Shown here in pieces: positions 46,287-54,221 of a stretch of DNA of 64,000 bases. The stretch spans positions 186,001 through 250,000 of the forward strand of contig NZ_RDBF01000005.1 in NCBI RefSeq assembly GCF_003674095.1, written 5' to 3'. Below the pieces are notes generated by a model. It did not search any database. It worked only from the letters and a program-made list of their open reading frames with translations, and was not told the origin of the DNA. This DNA is from Aeromicrobium phragmitis (lineage in GTDB: Bacteria > Actinomycetota > Actinomycetes > Propionibacteriales > Nocardioidaceae). Within the stretch, counting starts at the first letter, position 1. Each line of letters opens with the position of its first letter. Position numbers and translations under genes: made by a program.

Positions 46287-46729
46287 GGGTGGAGCTCCTC
46301 GCTGCATTTTTTCTCGATGACCCTGGCTTCGGCCGGGTGCATGAAGCGGCGGTCCAGCCGTGCCTCCATCCGCGTCATGTCGAGCCACAGATGGTCGGCC
46401 GCCAGGTGAAGGTCGCCGTCGGCCCAGACGATCGCGTCGGCGACGTCGTGCGGGTTCGGGCACAGCCACTTCGCCGCGCGCCACTGGATCAGCGCCTCGA
46501 CGCGCCCCTCTTGGCAGCCGTCGTGGCCGGCCAGGATGTGCTCTTGCTCGTGGCGGGTGGAGCATCGGCGCTCGACCTGCAGCGCCTTGATGTTGTGCCA
46601 GACGTTGCGGACGCCGTCGGTCTTGCCGAGGACGTGATCGGGTAGGTCGTGGCGCCACCAGATGCGGATGTGCGGGAACTTGGCCCACTCCGCCCAGGGA
46701 TGCGGGTGGGGTTTGCTCGAGGTACTCAT
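46283..46729 (-). CDS. HExxH protein (ImmA/IrrE-like metallopeptidase candidate)
   Basis: The 148-residue protein contains RRCSTRHEQEHILAGH, an HExxH zinc motif in a short helix, followed by helices with a possible third ligand. ImmA-type phage proteases cleave repressors to induce the prophage. The remainder (HPWAEWAKFPHIRIWW) is not recognised. The start at 46729 begins MSTSSKPHPH. It could instead be a structural zinc protein. Confidence 0.55.
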   Translation of the reverse strand: MSTSSKPHPHPWAEWAKFPHIRIWWRHDLPDHVLGKTDGVRNVWHNIKALQVERRCSTRHEQEHILAGHDGCQEGRVEALIQWRAAKWLCPNPHDVADAIVWADGDLHLAADHLWLDMTRMEARLDRRFMHPAEARVIEKKCSEELHP

Positions 46730-46764
46730 CGCGATGTGGACGCTAGCGACCGCGACTGACAGAG

Positions 46765-47850
46765 TCAGTCGCTCCCTTCGGATGTCCGCACCAGCCTCAA
46801 GCGTTTGATCAAACCGTGCCCTCGGTCGTATGGCCAAAGTTGTTCACGATGAAGTCGAGCAACGACGATGCCCGGGGAAATCCCTATCTCTGCAGCAAAC
46901 TCCTTGACCTCCGTCAAAGTCCGAAGTCCAGCGAGACGGTGAGCGTAAACGGACGGAATTAGTTGCTCTGCGGCGAAGGCGTTCGCTTCGGCCTCGCACG
47001 AATCGTCACCCCACTCACCCGAAACGAAGCCACCCCCCGAGAGGTCATGCAGAAGTACGTGTGCCAGCTCGTGGAACAGCGTGAACCACAGCTGGTCCTC
47101 CGACTTTCGGTGTAAGGAGAGGGCTATGAGCGGCTGGCCCTCGTGCAACCGTGTTGCTCCGTATGTTCCCGCGCGTGGAACGGACTCGACAAAGATCAAG
47201 CGGACACCGCAGGCGGCAAGTTCTTCAACCATGAAGTTGCCGTACTCATCCGGCGGCCGTCGAGTCTGCTCCCGAAGTCGAGGAAGGAGCTCTTCCAGCG
47301 AAGACCGGGAGTACGGCGCCGGTAGCTCAACAGATCGTGCTTCAATCTCGACCAGTTGAAGCCAAGTAGCGCGAGCCGCCCAGTCGTTCTTGGCGGACTG
47401 CCGGAAGGCTACAGCCACTGGCGGTTGGGTGACCAGCTTGTCAAGAGCAGCGAGGCTGCCAACTTGGTAGAACGAGAAGACCTGCGCCAGCAGCTCCTCC
47501 AGCTTTCGCTTTGTCGCTGTGATGTAGCCGCTGCTACGCAAGAGGGTCAGTGGCAGCCGGTCCAAGGTTTCGATGACGCACTCGCGCTTCTCCGCGGCGG
47601 CGAGACGTAGAAGCTCGCTCCGGTAGAAAGTCTCAATCTGCATCCACCGGTCGGGAGGCGTGCCCGTCACAAGCCCTAGCCGGTGAGCAAACTCAACTGT
47701 CAGCGGAGCAGTGCCGTGGATCAACTTGTTCACGTGCTTCGGGGAGCAGCCCAGCCGATCAGCAAGCTGCTTCTGAGTCCACCCGTTCTCCTCACACCAC
47801 TCCGCGATGTACTCCCCGGTCGGCACGACGAAATCCAATGGCGTATTCAA
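46765..47850 (-). CDS. HigA-like antitoxin fused to ImmA/IrrE-type metallopeptidase domain
   Basis: The 361-residue protein has an N-terminal XRE helix-turn-helix (residues about 10-60: GEYIAEWCEENGWTQKQLAD, SPKHVNKLIHG) of HigA type and a C-terminal metallopeptidase-like domain with HELAHVLLH (about residue 253) and the downstream Glu in EAEANAFAAE. It lies 12 bases after a HigB-like gene; the SD AGGAGG overlaps the toxin stop and precedes a TTG start at 47850. It is likely an antitoxin and autorepressor. Lower GC than the phage core suggests separate acquisition. Confidence 0.85.
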   Translation of the reverse strand: MNTPLDFVVPTGEYIAEWCEENGWTQKQLADRLGCSPKHVNKLIHGTAPLTVEFAHRLGLVTGTPPDRWMQIETFYRSELLRLAAAEKRECVIETLDRLPLTLLRSSGYITATKRKLEELLAQVFSFYQVGSLAALDKLVTQPPVAVAFRQSAKNDWAARATWLQLVEIEARSVELPAPYSRSSLEELLPRLREQTRRPPDEYGNFMVEELAACGVRLIFVESVPRAGTYGATRLHEGQPLIALSLHRKSEDQLWFTLFHELAHVLLHDLSGGGFVSGEWGDDSCEAEANAFAAEQLIPSVYAHRLAGLRTLTEVKEFAAEIGISPGIVVARLHREQLWPYDRGHGLIKRLRLVRTSEGSD

Positions 47851-47862
47851 CTATCTCACCTC

Positions 47863-48156
47863 CTAGTGATAGTCCTCGATCGAGTCGACAGCGACTTCGC
47901 TCACGTCGTCGTCGGCCGGTGAAAGTACGATTCTCCAGTTGGCAGAGAGGCTCCCGGAGATCTCCCCGCCGCGATCGGCACTCAGGCGGTGCCATTTCCC
48001 AGGTCCATCCCAGAGGTCCTTGACCGAGTTCGCCGAGTACAGCTCTGCCATGCGCCGCCGTAGGCCCTTTGCGACGGGCCCGCCGAGCTTGCGCTTCATC
48101 TGCGCTTCCTGCGTGCAGATCCTCTCCAGTTTCGCGTCTGCGAACAGCACCCTCAT
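47863..48156 (-). CDS. HigB-like toxin (RelE superfamily)
   Basis: The 97-residue protein has the HigB pattern: DLWDGPGKWHRLSADRGGEISGS (active-site region) and NWRIVLSPADDDVSEVAV. HigB toxins cleave mRNA at the ribosome. First gene of the toxin-antitoxin pair; TA modules in prophages stabilise the lysogen or block other phages. Promoter palindrome lies just upstream. Confidence 0.82.
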   Translation of the reverse strand: MRVLFADAKLERICTQEAQMKRKLGGPVAKGLRRRMAELYSANSVKDLWDGPGKWHRLSADRGGEISGSLSANWRIVLSPADDDVSEVAVDSIEDYH

Positions 48157-48168
48157 CCGGCACCCGCA

Positions 48169-48183
48169 TTACCAGAAAGGTAA
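48169..48183. promoter_or_regulatory. Palindrome before higB, candidate HigA operator
   Basis: TTACC-AGAAA-GGTAA lies 12 bases before the higB start. HigA antitoxins usually autoregulate from such a site. Confidence 0.45.
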
Positions 48184-48205
48184 CTGCCCACACCGACAGT
48201 ATGGC

Positions 48206-48226
48206 GCAACTCCGCAAGCGAGTTGC
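48206..48226 (-). other. Stem-loop between the repressor 3' end and higB
   Basis: GCAACTC and GAGTTGC pair over a 7-base loop 12 bases after the repressor stop. It has no U-tract; a weak terminator or RNA-stability element is possible. Confidence 0.35.
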
Positions 48227-48238
48227 CTGCGGGTGATC

Positions 48239-48784
48239 TCACGCTCCCCCATCCTCGCCTTGCTCGTCCTGCTCTCGACGCCGGCGCACGCCCTCCGCTT
48301 CGCGCTTGATGTCGTCCGCGGCGGCGTCCTCGGGGATGGGCGGGCCCCCGATGCCGTAGTCGGGCTCAGGCTCGTTGCGCTGCGGGAGCTCGGTGACGTT
48401 TGCGACGGGTGTGCGCTGATCTTGAGAAACCGGCGACGCTCGCTGCAGGCGGCGAGCGGAGACGAACAACTGGATGATCCGGTCGACCGCTTCCCTTTCC
48501 TCACGTGTCATGAGATCGGCATCTGCAGGCGGCTGGTACTCGTCCTCAAGTTCTCGCTCGATACCCGACCATCGACTCACCTCTGTGCGAGGGATCCCCA
48601 GCGCGTCCGCCACCTTGTTGACGTTCCGTTGCTCGGGGGTCCCGATCTGATGCACCATCCGACGCGCGGTCTCCACAGCTAAGCCGGCGGCCGCAGCGAG
48701 TCGCGAGACAGAGGGGCGCCCGTTGTGCGTGAAGCTCTTTCGCTCCATCGCCGACGCCCACGGCTCGGGAATTTCTCTACTCAC
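48239..48784 (-). CDS. Prophage immunity repressor candidate
   Basis: The 181-residue protein has a helix-turn-helix (residues about 20-60: PSVSRLAAAAGLAVETARRMV, VNKVADALGIPRTEVSRW) and a Glu/Pro/Arg-rich C-terminal tail. It is divergent from a small Cro-like gene, and the gap between them contains five GTAGAC half-sites, one overlapping its own start codon region, so autoregulation is likely. The GTG at 48784 has GGAAGG upstream; a GTG at 48808 has none. No LexA-like protease domain is present. Confidence 0.72.
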   Translation of the reverse strand: MSREIPEPWASAMERKSFTHNGRPSVSRLAAAAGLAVETARRMVHQIGTPEQRNVNKVADALGIPRTEVSRWSGIERELEDEYQPPADADLMTREEREAVDRIIQLFVSARRLQRASPVSQDQRTPVANVTELPQRNEPEPDYGIGGPPIPEDAAADDIKREAEGVRRRREQDEQGEDGGA

Positions 48785-48966
48785 GTCTACGACCTTCCAA
48801 CCGCTCACGCATCATGGGCAAGCTCAAGCGTAGACAAGTACGAGCCAAATAACACGCATGGGATTCTGCGATTCCAACGAAACCTAAGACGGAAGTTCCT
48901 CACCGAACGTAGACAAGCCCGTCTACCGACTGCTAATATCTTGTCAGCAGTTAGCTACTCGTCTAC
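48785..48966. promoter_or_regulatory. Lysis-lysogeny control region with GTAGAC operators
   Basis: GTAGAC or its complement occurs at 48785-48790, 48830-48835, 48909-48914, 48921-48926 and 48961-48966. The middle two form a palindrome GTAGAC-AAGCCC-GTCTAC. Repressor and Cro proteins on either side would compete for them. The region is markedly AT-richer than its flanks. Confidence 0.7.
48910..48939 (+). promoter_or_regulatory. Early rightward promoter candidate
   Basis: TAGACA (48910-48915, -35 like) is separated by 18 bases from TAATAT (48934-48939, -10). The -35 overlaps an operator half-site, so bound repressor would block it. The Cro-like gene starts 70 bases downstream. Confidence 0.55.
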
Positions 48967-49008
48967 AGTTTGGAGTGCGCAATGATCGTGAGCTACTGGA
49001 GGCTCGAC

Positions 49009-49254
49009 ATGAAGCTGAAGAGCCGCGACGTTCTTCGCCAGTACATGAAGTACCGCCGAATGAACGTTCGCCAACTGGCGGTCGCGAGCGGCGTCTCGCG
49101 CTCGACCATCGGCCACCTCCACAGCGGCAAACGCACGGGCTGTCGACCCGAAGCGGCAGCAGCCATCGCGGAGGCCCTTCAGGCGCCAGCAGACCTCCTT
49201 TTCGACGCGACAACTACTAACGTCCAGCGAGAGGTTGGGAGGAAGGTGGCATGA
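49009..49254 (+). CDS. Cro-like helix-turn-helix protein
   Basis: The 81-residue XRE-type protein has its helix-turn-helix at residues about 15-50 (MNVRQLAVASGVSRSTIGHL) and a helical C-terminus (AIAEALQAPADLLF). The ATG at 49009 follows GGAGG by 7 bases; a longer frame from 48970 would start inside the operator region. First gene of the rightward early transcript, opposite the repressor, so a Cro role is likely. Confidence 0.8.
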   Translation: MKLKSRDVLRQYMKYRRMNVRQLAVASGVSRSTIGHLHSGKRTGCRPEAAAAIAEALQAPADLLFDATTTNVQREVGRKVA

Positions 49255-49460
49255 GCAGGCTCTCCCCCACCTCGCTCGAGCAGCGGATCTGGTTCAACAC
49301 CGAACAGGCCGCGGCCTACTCCGGCTACCACGTCCAGACCGTCCGCCGCGCGCTCGAAGCCGGCGAACTCAAGGGCAGCCAGCGCACCGCCGGCGGGCGG
49401 TGGCGTATCCACCGCGATGCGCTCGACGCGTGGCTGTCCGGCGAGAAGGCGTCCGCGTGA
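49251..49460 (+). CDS. Excisionase-type helix-turn-helix protein
   Basis: The 69-residue protein has a winged HTH_17 domain (NTEQAAAYSGYHVQTVRRAL...GGRWRIHRDALDAWL), typical of Xis or plasmid/phage DNA-binding proteins. ATGA overlap with the Cro-like gene. Likely directionality factor for the tyrosine integrase, or an early regulator. Confidence 0.75.
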   Translation: MSRLSPTSLEQRIWFNTEQAAAYSGYHVQTVRRALEAGELKGSQRTAGGRWRIHRDALDAWLSGEKASA

Positions 49461-49537
49461 CCGAGCTGCTCATCGTCCCGGGGCTCGTGCTCCTGGCCTA
49501 CGCGCTCACCAAGTTCGGCGGCCGCCCGCGGCGCTGA
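49457..49537 (+). CDS. 26-residue membrane microprotein
   Basis: A GTG overlapping the previous stop (GTGA) opens a 26-codon frame: VTELLIVPGLVLLAYALTK followed by a basic tail. It is one hydrophobic helix with a positive end. Evidence is coupling plus composition only; it is below the length of normal gene calls. Confidence 0.45.
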   Translation: MTELLIVPGLVLLAYALTKFGGRPRR

Positions 49538-49616
49538 TCACCCCACACATAGAACCGGGGCCCGACCCCAGCCAGCAAGCACGGATCGGACCCCAAGTCC
49601 TGAAAGGCAGTATCCC

Positions 49617-49952
49617 ATGGCAACCCACATCGCCGGCGTCATCGACATCGTCCTCGACGCCGACACCCGCACCGACGTCACCGACGACGGCGCAGTCCTC
49701 GCCGGCAAGACCCGCGAAGGCACCCCCGTCACCGTCAGGCTCGCCGAGCCCGCCACCGACCGCCTCGTCCGCGACGCCCAGCTCCTGCGCCCCGACATCT
49801 ACGGCTCCCCCAACAGCGTGCATGTCGCCGAAGCGGCGCGGCTGCGCGACCGGGTGCGGGTCCTCGAGGCCGAGCTTGAGCGGGCGCAGCGTCTCGCCCC
49901 GTCGGCGGACCTCGCCCCGGTCACCCGCATCGACTCCCCGAAGGCGGTCTGA
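49617..49952 (+). CDS. Phage protein with C-terminal coiled coil
   Basis: The 111-residue soluble protein has a beta-rich N-terminal part (residues 1-50) and a helical AARLRDRVRVLEAELERAQR coiled coil. A start at 49617 is supported by AAAGG upstream. Not recognised; likely early structural or accessory protein. Confidence 0.6.
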   Translation: MATHIAGVIDIVLDADTRTDVTDDGAVLAGKTREGTPVTVRLAEPATDRLVRDAQLLRPDIYGSPNSVHVAEAARLRDRVRVLEAELERAQRLAPSADLAPVTRIDSPKAV

Positions 49953-49955
49953 GCC

Positions 49956-50180
49956 ATGGCCACCGACAACACCGCGACCATCGTCGACTTGCGGGCCCGC
50001 CTCGAGCAGCTCGAGGCCGAACTCACCGACGCCCAGCACCAGGTCGCCAAGGTCAGCTACCAGCGCTGCGCCGAATGCTGTGGCCGCATGGTCCAGTTCG
50101 CCGGCCACGACCAGGTCACGGGCTGGACCTGCCTGCAGCCCGGCTGCGTTAACTACGACGTCCCGGCGGTGGCGTCATGA
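49956..50180 (+). CDS. Small phage zinc-finger protein
   Basis: The 74-residue protein has an N-terminal helix with leucine heptads (LRARLEQLEAELTDA) and four Cys in CAECCGRM...TCLQPGC, a likely zinc site. Start 3 bases after the previous stop; ends in an ATGA overlap with the next gene. Unknown function. Confidence 0.6.
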   Translation: MATDNTATIVDLRARLEQLEAELTDAQHQVAKVSYQRCAECCGRMVQFAGHDQVTGWTCLQPGCVNYDVPAVAS

Positions 50181-50590
50181 AGCTCCCCCGCCCCTGCATC
50201 GTCGTACTCGGCACTGCCACCGCCGTCCCCTGCCTCACCATCGCAGCGATCGGCGGCCACTACGCCGGCCCCGCCGGCTACTCGATCGGTGCCGTCGTCC
50301 TCGGCGGCCTCGCTCTCGTCGGGCTCGTCGACTACCAGCGCCACCCCCTCCCCGGTCCCGAGGCCACGATCGACGACGCCGTGCGGCCGTTCCCCGGCTG
50401 CGTCCTCGGCGTCTGCCGGTACCTCACCTCGTGCGAGCACTGCGACACCCCGGTCTGCGTCGTCCACGGCAACCCCGACGACGTTCGCACCTGCGTCGAC
50501 TCCGCCCAAGTCACGCACTGCGCCGGCTGCGAGGACGAGCATCTCGACGGCTGCCGCTCCTGCGCGGCGGCTGTGGCGGGGCGGTGGTGA
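50177..50590 (+). CDS. Membrane protein with Cys-rich tail
   Basis: The 137-residue protein has two hydrophobic helices (residues about 8-30 and 35-55) then about 80 residues with many Cys (SCEHCDTPVC, CAGCEDEHLDGCRSC), resembling a B-box-like zinc-binding fold. Overlaps both neighbours' ends. Unknown function; membrane location is predicted. Confidence 0.6.
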   Translation: MKLPRPCIVVLGTATAVPCLTIAAIGGHYAGPAGYSIGAVVLGGLALVGLVDYQRHPLPGPEATIDDAVRPFPGCVLGVCRYLTSCEHCDTPVCVVHGNPDDVRTCVDSAQVTHCAGCEDEHLDGCRSCAAAVAGRW

Positions 50591-50592
50591 CC

Positions 50593-51522
50593 ATGACCGA
50601 GCCGCTCCACGCCCGCGACATCCGCGGCAAGGGCCGCTACTACGGCACCTGCGGCCGCGACGCCTGCCCCTTCGGTGACGACCTCTACATCTCCGTCACC
50701 AACGCCCAAGGCGTCGTCGCCAAGCCCGCGCTCGTCCCGGCCGCCGTCAAGGTGACAGCCGAGACCGCGTGGCGCCGGCTGCCCGAGATGGTGGCGTTCT
50801 CTCGCCAGCCACCAGAAGGTCCGAACGGATGCGACAAAGCCAAGGTCGCCGACCGGTGCGGACACTGCCGCTTCTGCCTCACCATGGCCATCAAGCGCGA
50901 GCACCAGAACGTGTGGGACCACGCCGCCGACTTCGGCACCCTCGTGCACTCCCACGCCTACGGTCAGAACGTCGGCCAGCCGATGCCCTACGACCCCGAC
51001 GTGGAGCCGTTCATCGGGCAGTACCTGCAGGCCATGTCGATCCTCGGAGTCGACCTCGACAAGCACATCGAAGCGGCCGAGACCACGATCCTGTCCCGCA
51101 AGCATAAGTACGCCGGGACCGGCGACATCTGGGTGAACCTCCCGCTCCATCCGACGACGTTCGAGTTCCACCCGTCGAAGCGGTGGCTGTGGCTGCTCGA
51201 CATCAAGACGAGCCTCACCAAGCCCGCGAACACCGTCTACTCCGACCAGGTGCTGCAGCTGGCCGGTCTGCGGTGGGCCGACACCGCGATCCTCGCCGAC
51301 GACAGCGAAGTCACCGTGCCAAAGTTCGCCGGCACCGCGCTGCTCAACCTCCGCGCCAACTCGTGGGCCCTGATCCCTCTGCCCTCAGACCGCGCCGCGC
51401 ACAAGGCGTTCGTGCACGCCGTCGGTCTGCAGACCTTCATGCAGTCGCTCGACACCAAGCCATGGAAGCCCGTCGCGCTCCCTGCGATCGCCGACTCCAC
51501 CTCGATTCGAAAGGCATCGTGA
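50593..51522 (+). CDS. PD-(D/E)XK nuclease (RecB/Cas4-like phage exonuclease)
   Basis: The 309-residue protein has the nuclease core with GTGDIWV and LLDIKTSLTK (D...DxK) and the N-terminal His region (DFGTLVHSHAYG). N-terminal Cys clusters (TCGRDACPF, CGHCRFC) could bind zinc or an Fe-S cluster. It should degrade double-stranded DNA 5' to 3' and pair with the Gp3-like protein encoded 2 bases downstream in recombination. The start at 50593 begins MTEPLHARD. Confidence 0.8.
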   Translation: MTEPLHARDIRGKGRYYGTCGRDACPFGDDLYISVTNAQGVVAKPALVPAAVKVTAETAWRRLPEMVAFSRQPPEGPNGCDKAKVADRCGHCRFCLTMAIKREHQNVWDHAADFGTLVHSHAYGQNVGQPMPYDPDVEPFIGQYLQAMSILGVDLDKHIEAAETTILSRKHKYAGTGDIWVNLPLHPTTFEFHPSKRWLWLLDIKTSLTKPANTVYSDQVLQLAGLRWADTAILADDSEVTVPKFAGTALLNLRANSWALIPLPSDRAAHKAFVHAVGLQTFMQSLDTKPWKPVALPAIADSTSIRKAS

Positions 51523-51524
51523 CC

Positions 51525-52679
51525 ATGCCCATCTCACCGATCGTTCTCCAACGGCGACAGGCCGAGCTCGGCCGCATCCGCCTCGGCCAGAAGCAGGCCA
51601 CCAGCAACGGCAAGACCCGCCCCGCCAAGCTCGACCGCTTCCGCTTCACCAGCGTGTCCGAGCAGTACATCCGCGACCTCGCCAACCTCTACGGCGGCAC
51701 CGCCCAGCCGTGGGACAACAACGGCATCGCGTCCTGGGAAGTCATCACCGAGGCGACCAGCATGCCCGTGATCGTCGTCAAGGGCGGCCTGTCGCAGTGG
51801 ATGGAGACCTGGTCCGGCGGCGGATGCGTCCACCGCTGCAACGGCGAACACATGGTCGACGGCACACCGTGCGAGAACGACACCACCACGGTGCAGATCC
51901 GACAGGACGGCCAGAACAAGACCATCCCCGCGCACGACGCCGCGAAGCCCACCACCCGCCTGTCCGTGATGCTCCCCGAGCTCGAAGCCATCGGCGTGTG
52001 GCGGATGGAGACACACGGCTGGAACGCGGCCGCCGAGATCCCCGCGGTGGCCGAGCTCGCGCAGTTCGTCGGCGACCTCGTCCCCGCCCACCTGCACCTC
52101 GTCGAGCGCCGGGCAATCAAGGACGGCCAGACGTCCCGATTCGTCGTGCCCGTCCTCGACCTGCAGATCGGCGCGGCGAAGCTCCGCGAGGTCGTCGCGC
52201 AGGCGTCCGGTATCGCCGAACTCGAGGCGCCGCCTGCGAGCGGTGCGCCCGCGATCGAGGCCGCGCCCGCCGACCAGCAGCAGGGGCCGCCGGAGCCCAC
52301 GCCCGAGCAGGTCGCCGCATGCACCGATCGGGACGTCCTCGAGCGGATGTGGCGGGCCTCCGGGCCCGAACGTCGCGCCCAGATCGAGGCCCGCGCGGCC
52401 GAGCTCAAGGCACAGCAGCAGCCTGCTCCCCACACGACGGAGCAGCAACCGAACGACGACGGCACCTACGACGCCGACGTCATCGACGACAGCGCCGACG
52501 ACCGCGAACAGCTCTGGCAGCAGCTCGTCACGAAGGCCGGGCAACTCGGCTGGGACCTGTGGACCCTCGAAGCCGAGGTATCCAAGCGGTTCGGCGGGAT
52601 CGTCCTCGACGACGTCACCGCCGACCAGATGCGCGAGTACGCCGCCGAGCTCAACACCCTGCAGGGGGCCGGCGCATGA
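51525..52679 (+). CDS. Gp3-like recombination directionality factor family protein
   Basis: The 384-residue protein matches the Gp3-like (phiC31 Gp3) domain: GRIRLGQKQ, KLDRFRFTSVSEQY, YGGTAQPW, GGGCVHRCNG...PC, TTRLSVMLPELEAIGVWRMETHGWNAA, then FVVPVLDLQIG. It continues with a Glu/Pro/Gln-rich linker and a C-terminal helical domain. In phiC31, Gp3 switches a serine integrase to excision; here the integrase is a tyrosine recombinase, so a replication or strand-annealing role is more probable. Confidence 0.75.
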   Translation: MPISPIVLQRRQAELGRIRLGQKQATSNGKTRPAKLDRFRFTSVSEQYIRDLANLYGGTAQPWDNNGIASWEVITEATSMPVIVVKGGLSQWMETWSGGGCVHRCNGEHMVDGTPCENDTTTVQIRQDGQNKTIPAHDAAKPTTRLSVMLPELEAIGVWRMETHGWNAAAEIPAVAELAQFVGDLVPAHLHLVERRAIKDGQTSRFVVPVLDLQIGAAKLREVVAQASGIAELEAPPASGAPAIEAAPADQQQGPPEPTPEQVAACTDRDVLERMWRASGPERRAQIEARAAELKAQQQPAPHTTEQQPNDDGTYDADVIDDSADDREQLWQQLVTKAGQLGWDLWTLEAEVSKRFGGIVLDDVTADQMREYAAELNTLQGAGA

Positions 52680-53428
52680 GCACCTGGACCCGTGGCACCG
52701 TCTACGCCTTCGACACCGAGACCACCGGCGTCGACGTCCACCACGACCGCATCGTCACAGCCACCGTCGTCAAGATCGTCGCCGGCCAGCTGACCGACCA
52801 ACGGTCCTGGCTCATCAACCCCGGCGTCGAGATCCCCGAAACCGCCACCGCGGTCCACGGGATCACCACCGAACACGCCCGCGAGAACGGCACCGCACCC
52901 ATCATCGCGCTGCCCGAGATCGCCGACGTCGTCGCCGGTGTACTGCGCGCCCGGCTCCCGCTCGTCGCGTTCAACGCCGCGTTCGACCTGTCGATCCTCG
53001 AGGCCGAGCTCGCACGCCACGACATCCCCACGATCGCGTCCCGCGTGGAAGCCGCGCAGTGGCACACGCTCGTCGACCCGTTCGTCCTCGGCCGCGGCAT
53101 CGACAACATCAACAAGGCGTACCGCAAGGGCCGCAAGTACAAGCTCCCCGACCTGTGCCAGCGGTACGGGGTGCCGTTCACCGAGACCCACGACGCCACC
53201 ACCGACGCCGTCGGCGCCGCGCTCCTGGCCATCGCGATCGTCGAAGCCGAGGAGTACTTCGCCGAGCACGGGCCCGAGCGGCTGTTCAAGTTCCAGCAGA
53301 CATCACGTCGCGCTGATCAGCGGCGGTTCCGGCAGTGGGTCGTGGACAACGGGCGGACCGAGGAGTACGGCGACATCGACGACGGGTGGCCGCTCCACTC
53401 TCGCCTCCACCAGGGGGTGCTCGCGTGA
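52676..53428 (+). CDS. DnaQ-like 3'-5' exonuclease
   Basis: The 250-residue DEDDh exonuclease has ExoI (FDTETTGVDV), ExoII (FNAAFDLSIL) and ExoIII (HDATTDAVGA). About 50 extra C-terminal residues follow the fold. It proofreads or resects DNA in phage replication. ATGA overlap with the upstream gene. Confidence 0.9.
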   Translation: MSTWTRGTVYAFDTETTGVDVHHDRIVTATVVKIVAGQLTDQRSWLINPGVEIPETATAVHGITTEHARENGTAPIIALPEIADVVAGVLRARLPLVAFNAAFDLSILEAELARHDIPTIASRVEAAQWHTLVDPFVLGRGIDNINKAYRKGRKYKLPDLCQRYGVPFTETHDATTDAVGAALLAIAIVEAEEYFAEHGPERLFKFQQTSRRADQRRFRQWVVDNGRTEEYGDIDDGWPLHSRLHQGVLA

Positions 53429-53943
53429 ACACCCTCCTCGCGATCGATCCCGGCAACACCGAGTCGGCCTACGCGCTCATCAACGCGGACACCTGCGAGC
53501 CGCTCGTGGTCGCCAAAGCCGACAACGCAGAGGTACTCGAGACCCTCATGGCGCTCGACCTCAACCTCGCCAGGGCAGGCCAAGAACCGCCCCGGCTCGC
53601 CGCCATCGAGATGGTCGCCAGCTACGGCATGCCCGTCGGCGCCGACGTCTTCGGTACCTGCGTCTGGATCGGCCGATTCCAGGAGTGCCTGGCCCAGACC
53701 TCGCGGACACCCGTCGAGCTCATCACGCGCCACCCCGTCAAGCTCCACCACTGCCACAGCTCGAAGGCCAAAGACTCCAACATCACCCAGGCCCTCATCG
53801 ATCGGTTCGCTCCCGGCCAACCAAACCGTGGCAAGGGAACCAAGGCCGAACCCGGCTGGTTCTACGGCTTCCGCGCTGACATCTGGCAGGCCTACGCGCT
53901 CGCCGTGTACGTCGCCGACACCCGCGAGGGAGTCGCAGCATGA
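53425..53943 (+). CDS. RuvC-like Holliday junction resolvase
   Basis: The 172-residue protein begins VNTLLAIDPGNTESAYALI, the RNase H-fold first strand with catalytic Asp, then IEMVASYGMPVGADVF with Glu, and a C-terminal helix with Asp/Trp (FRADIWQAYALAVYVAD). It should resolve branched DNA before packaging. GTGA overlap with the exonuclease. Confidence 0.85.
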   Translation: MNTLLAIDPGNTESAYALINADTCEPLVVAKADNAEVLETLMALDLNLARAGQEPPRLAAIEMVASYGMPVGADVFGTCVWIGRFQECLAQTSRTPVELITRHPVKLHHCHSSKAKDSNITQALIDRFAPGQPNRGKGTKAEPGWFYGFRADIWQAYALAVYVADTREGVAA

Positions 53944-54221
53944 GCCAGCTCATCGAGGACCTCGACGTCATCGGCCACCTCGACCACGAACCCGCCTGTG
54001 ACCCCGTCAACGACGACTGCGACCAGACCGCCAGCTGGTGGCTCAAGGTGACCACGCTGTGCTGCAACACCTTGGACGACCGATTCCTCTGCCACGGTCA
54101 CAAGCGGGAGATCGACCAGTTCCTCGAAACGCCGGGGATCATCTTCTGCTTCTTGTGCGGCGCGAAGCCCGCCCCGTTCAGCATCGTTCTCCGGCCATTG
54201 CGAGGCGGTGACAGCCGATGA
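53940..54221 (+). CDS. Cys-rich small phage protein
   Basis: The 93-residue acidic protein has several Cys/His (PACDPVNDDC, TLCCNTLDDRFLCHGHK, FCFLCGAK), suggesting a zinc fold. Overlaps both neighbours by 4 bases. Not recognised. Confidence 0.6.
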   Translation: MSQLIEDLDVIGHLDHEPACDPVNDDCDQTASWWLKVTTLCCNTLDDRFLCHGHKREIDQFLETPGIIFCFLCGAKPAPFSIVLRPLRGGDSR

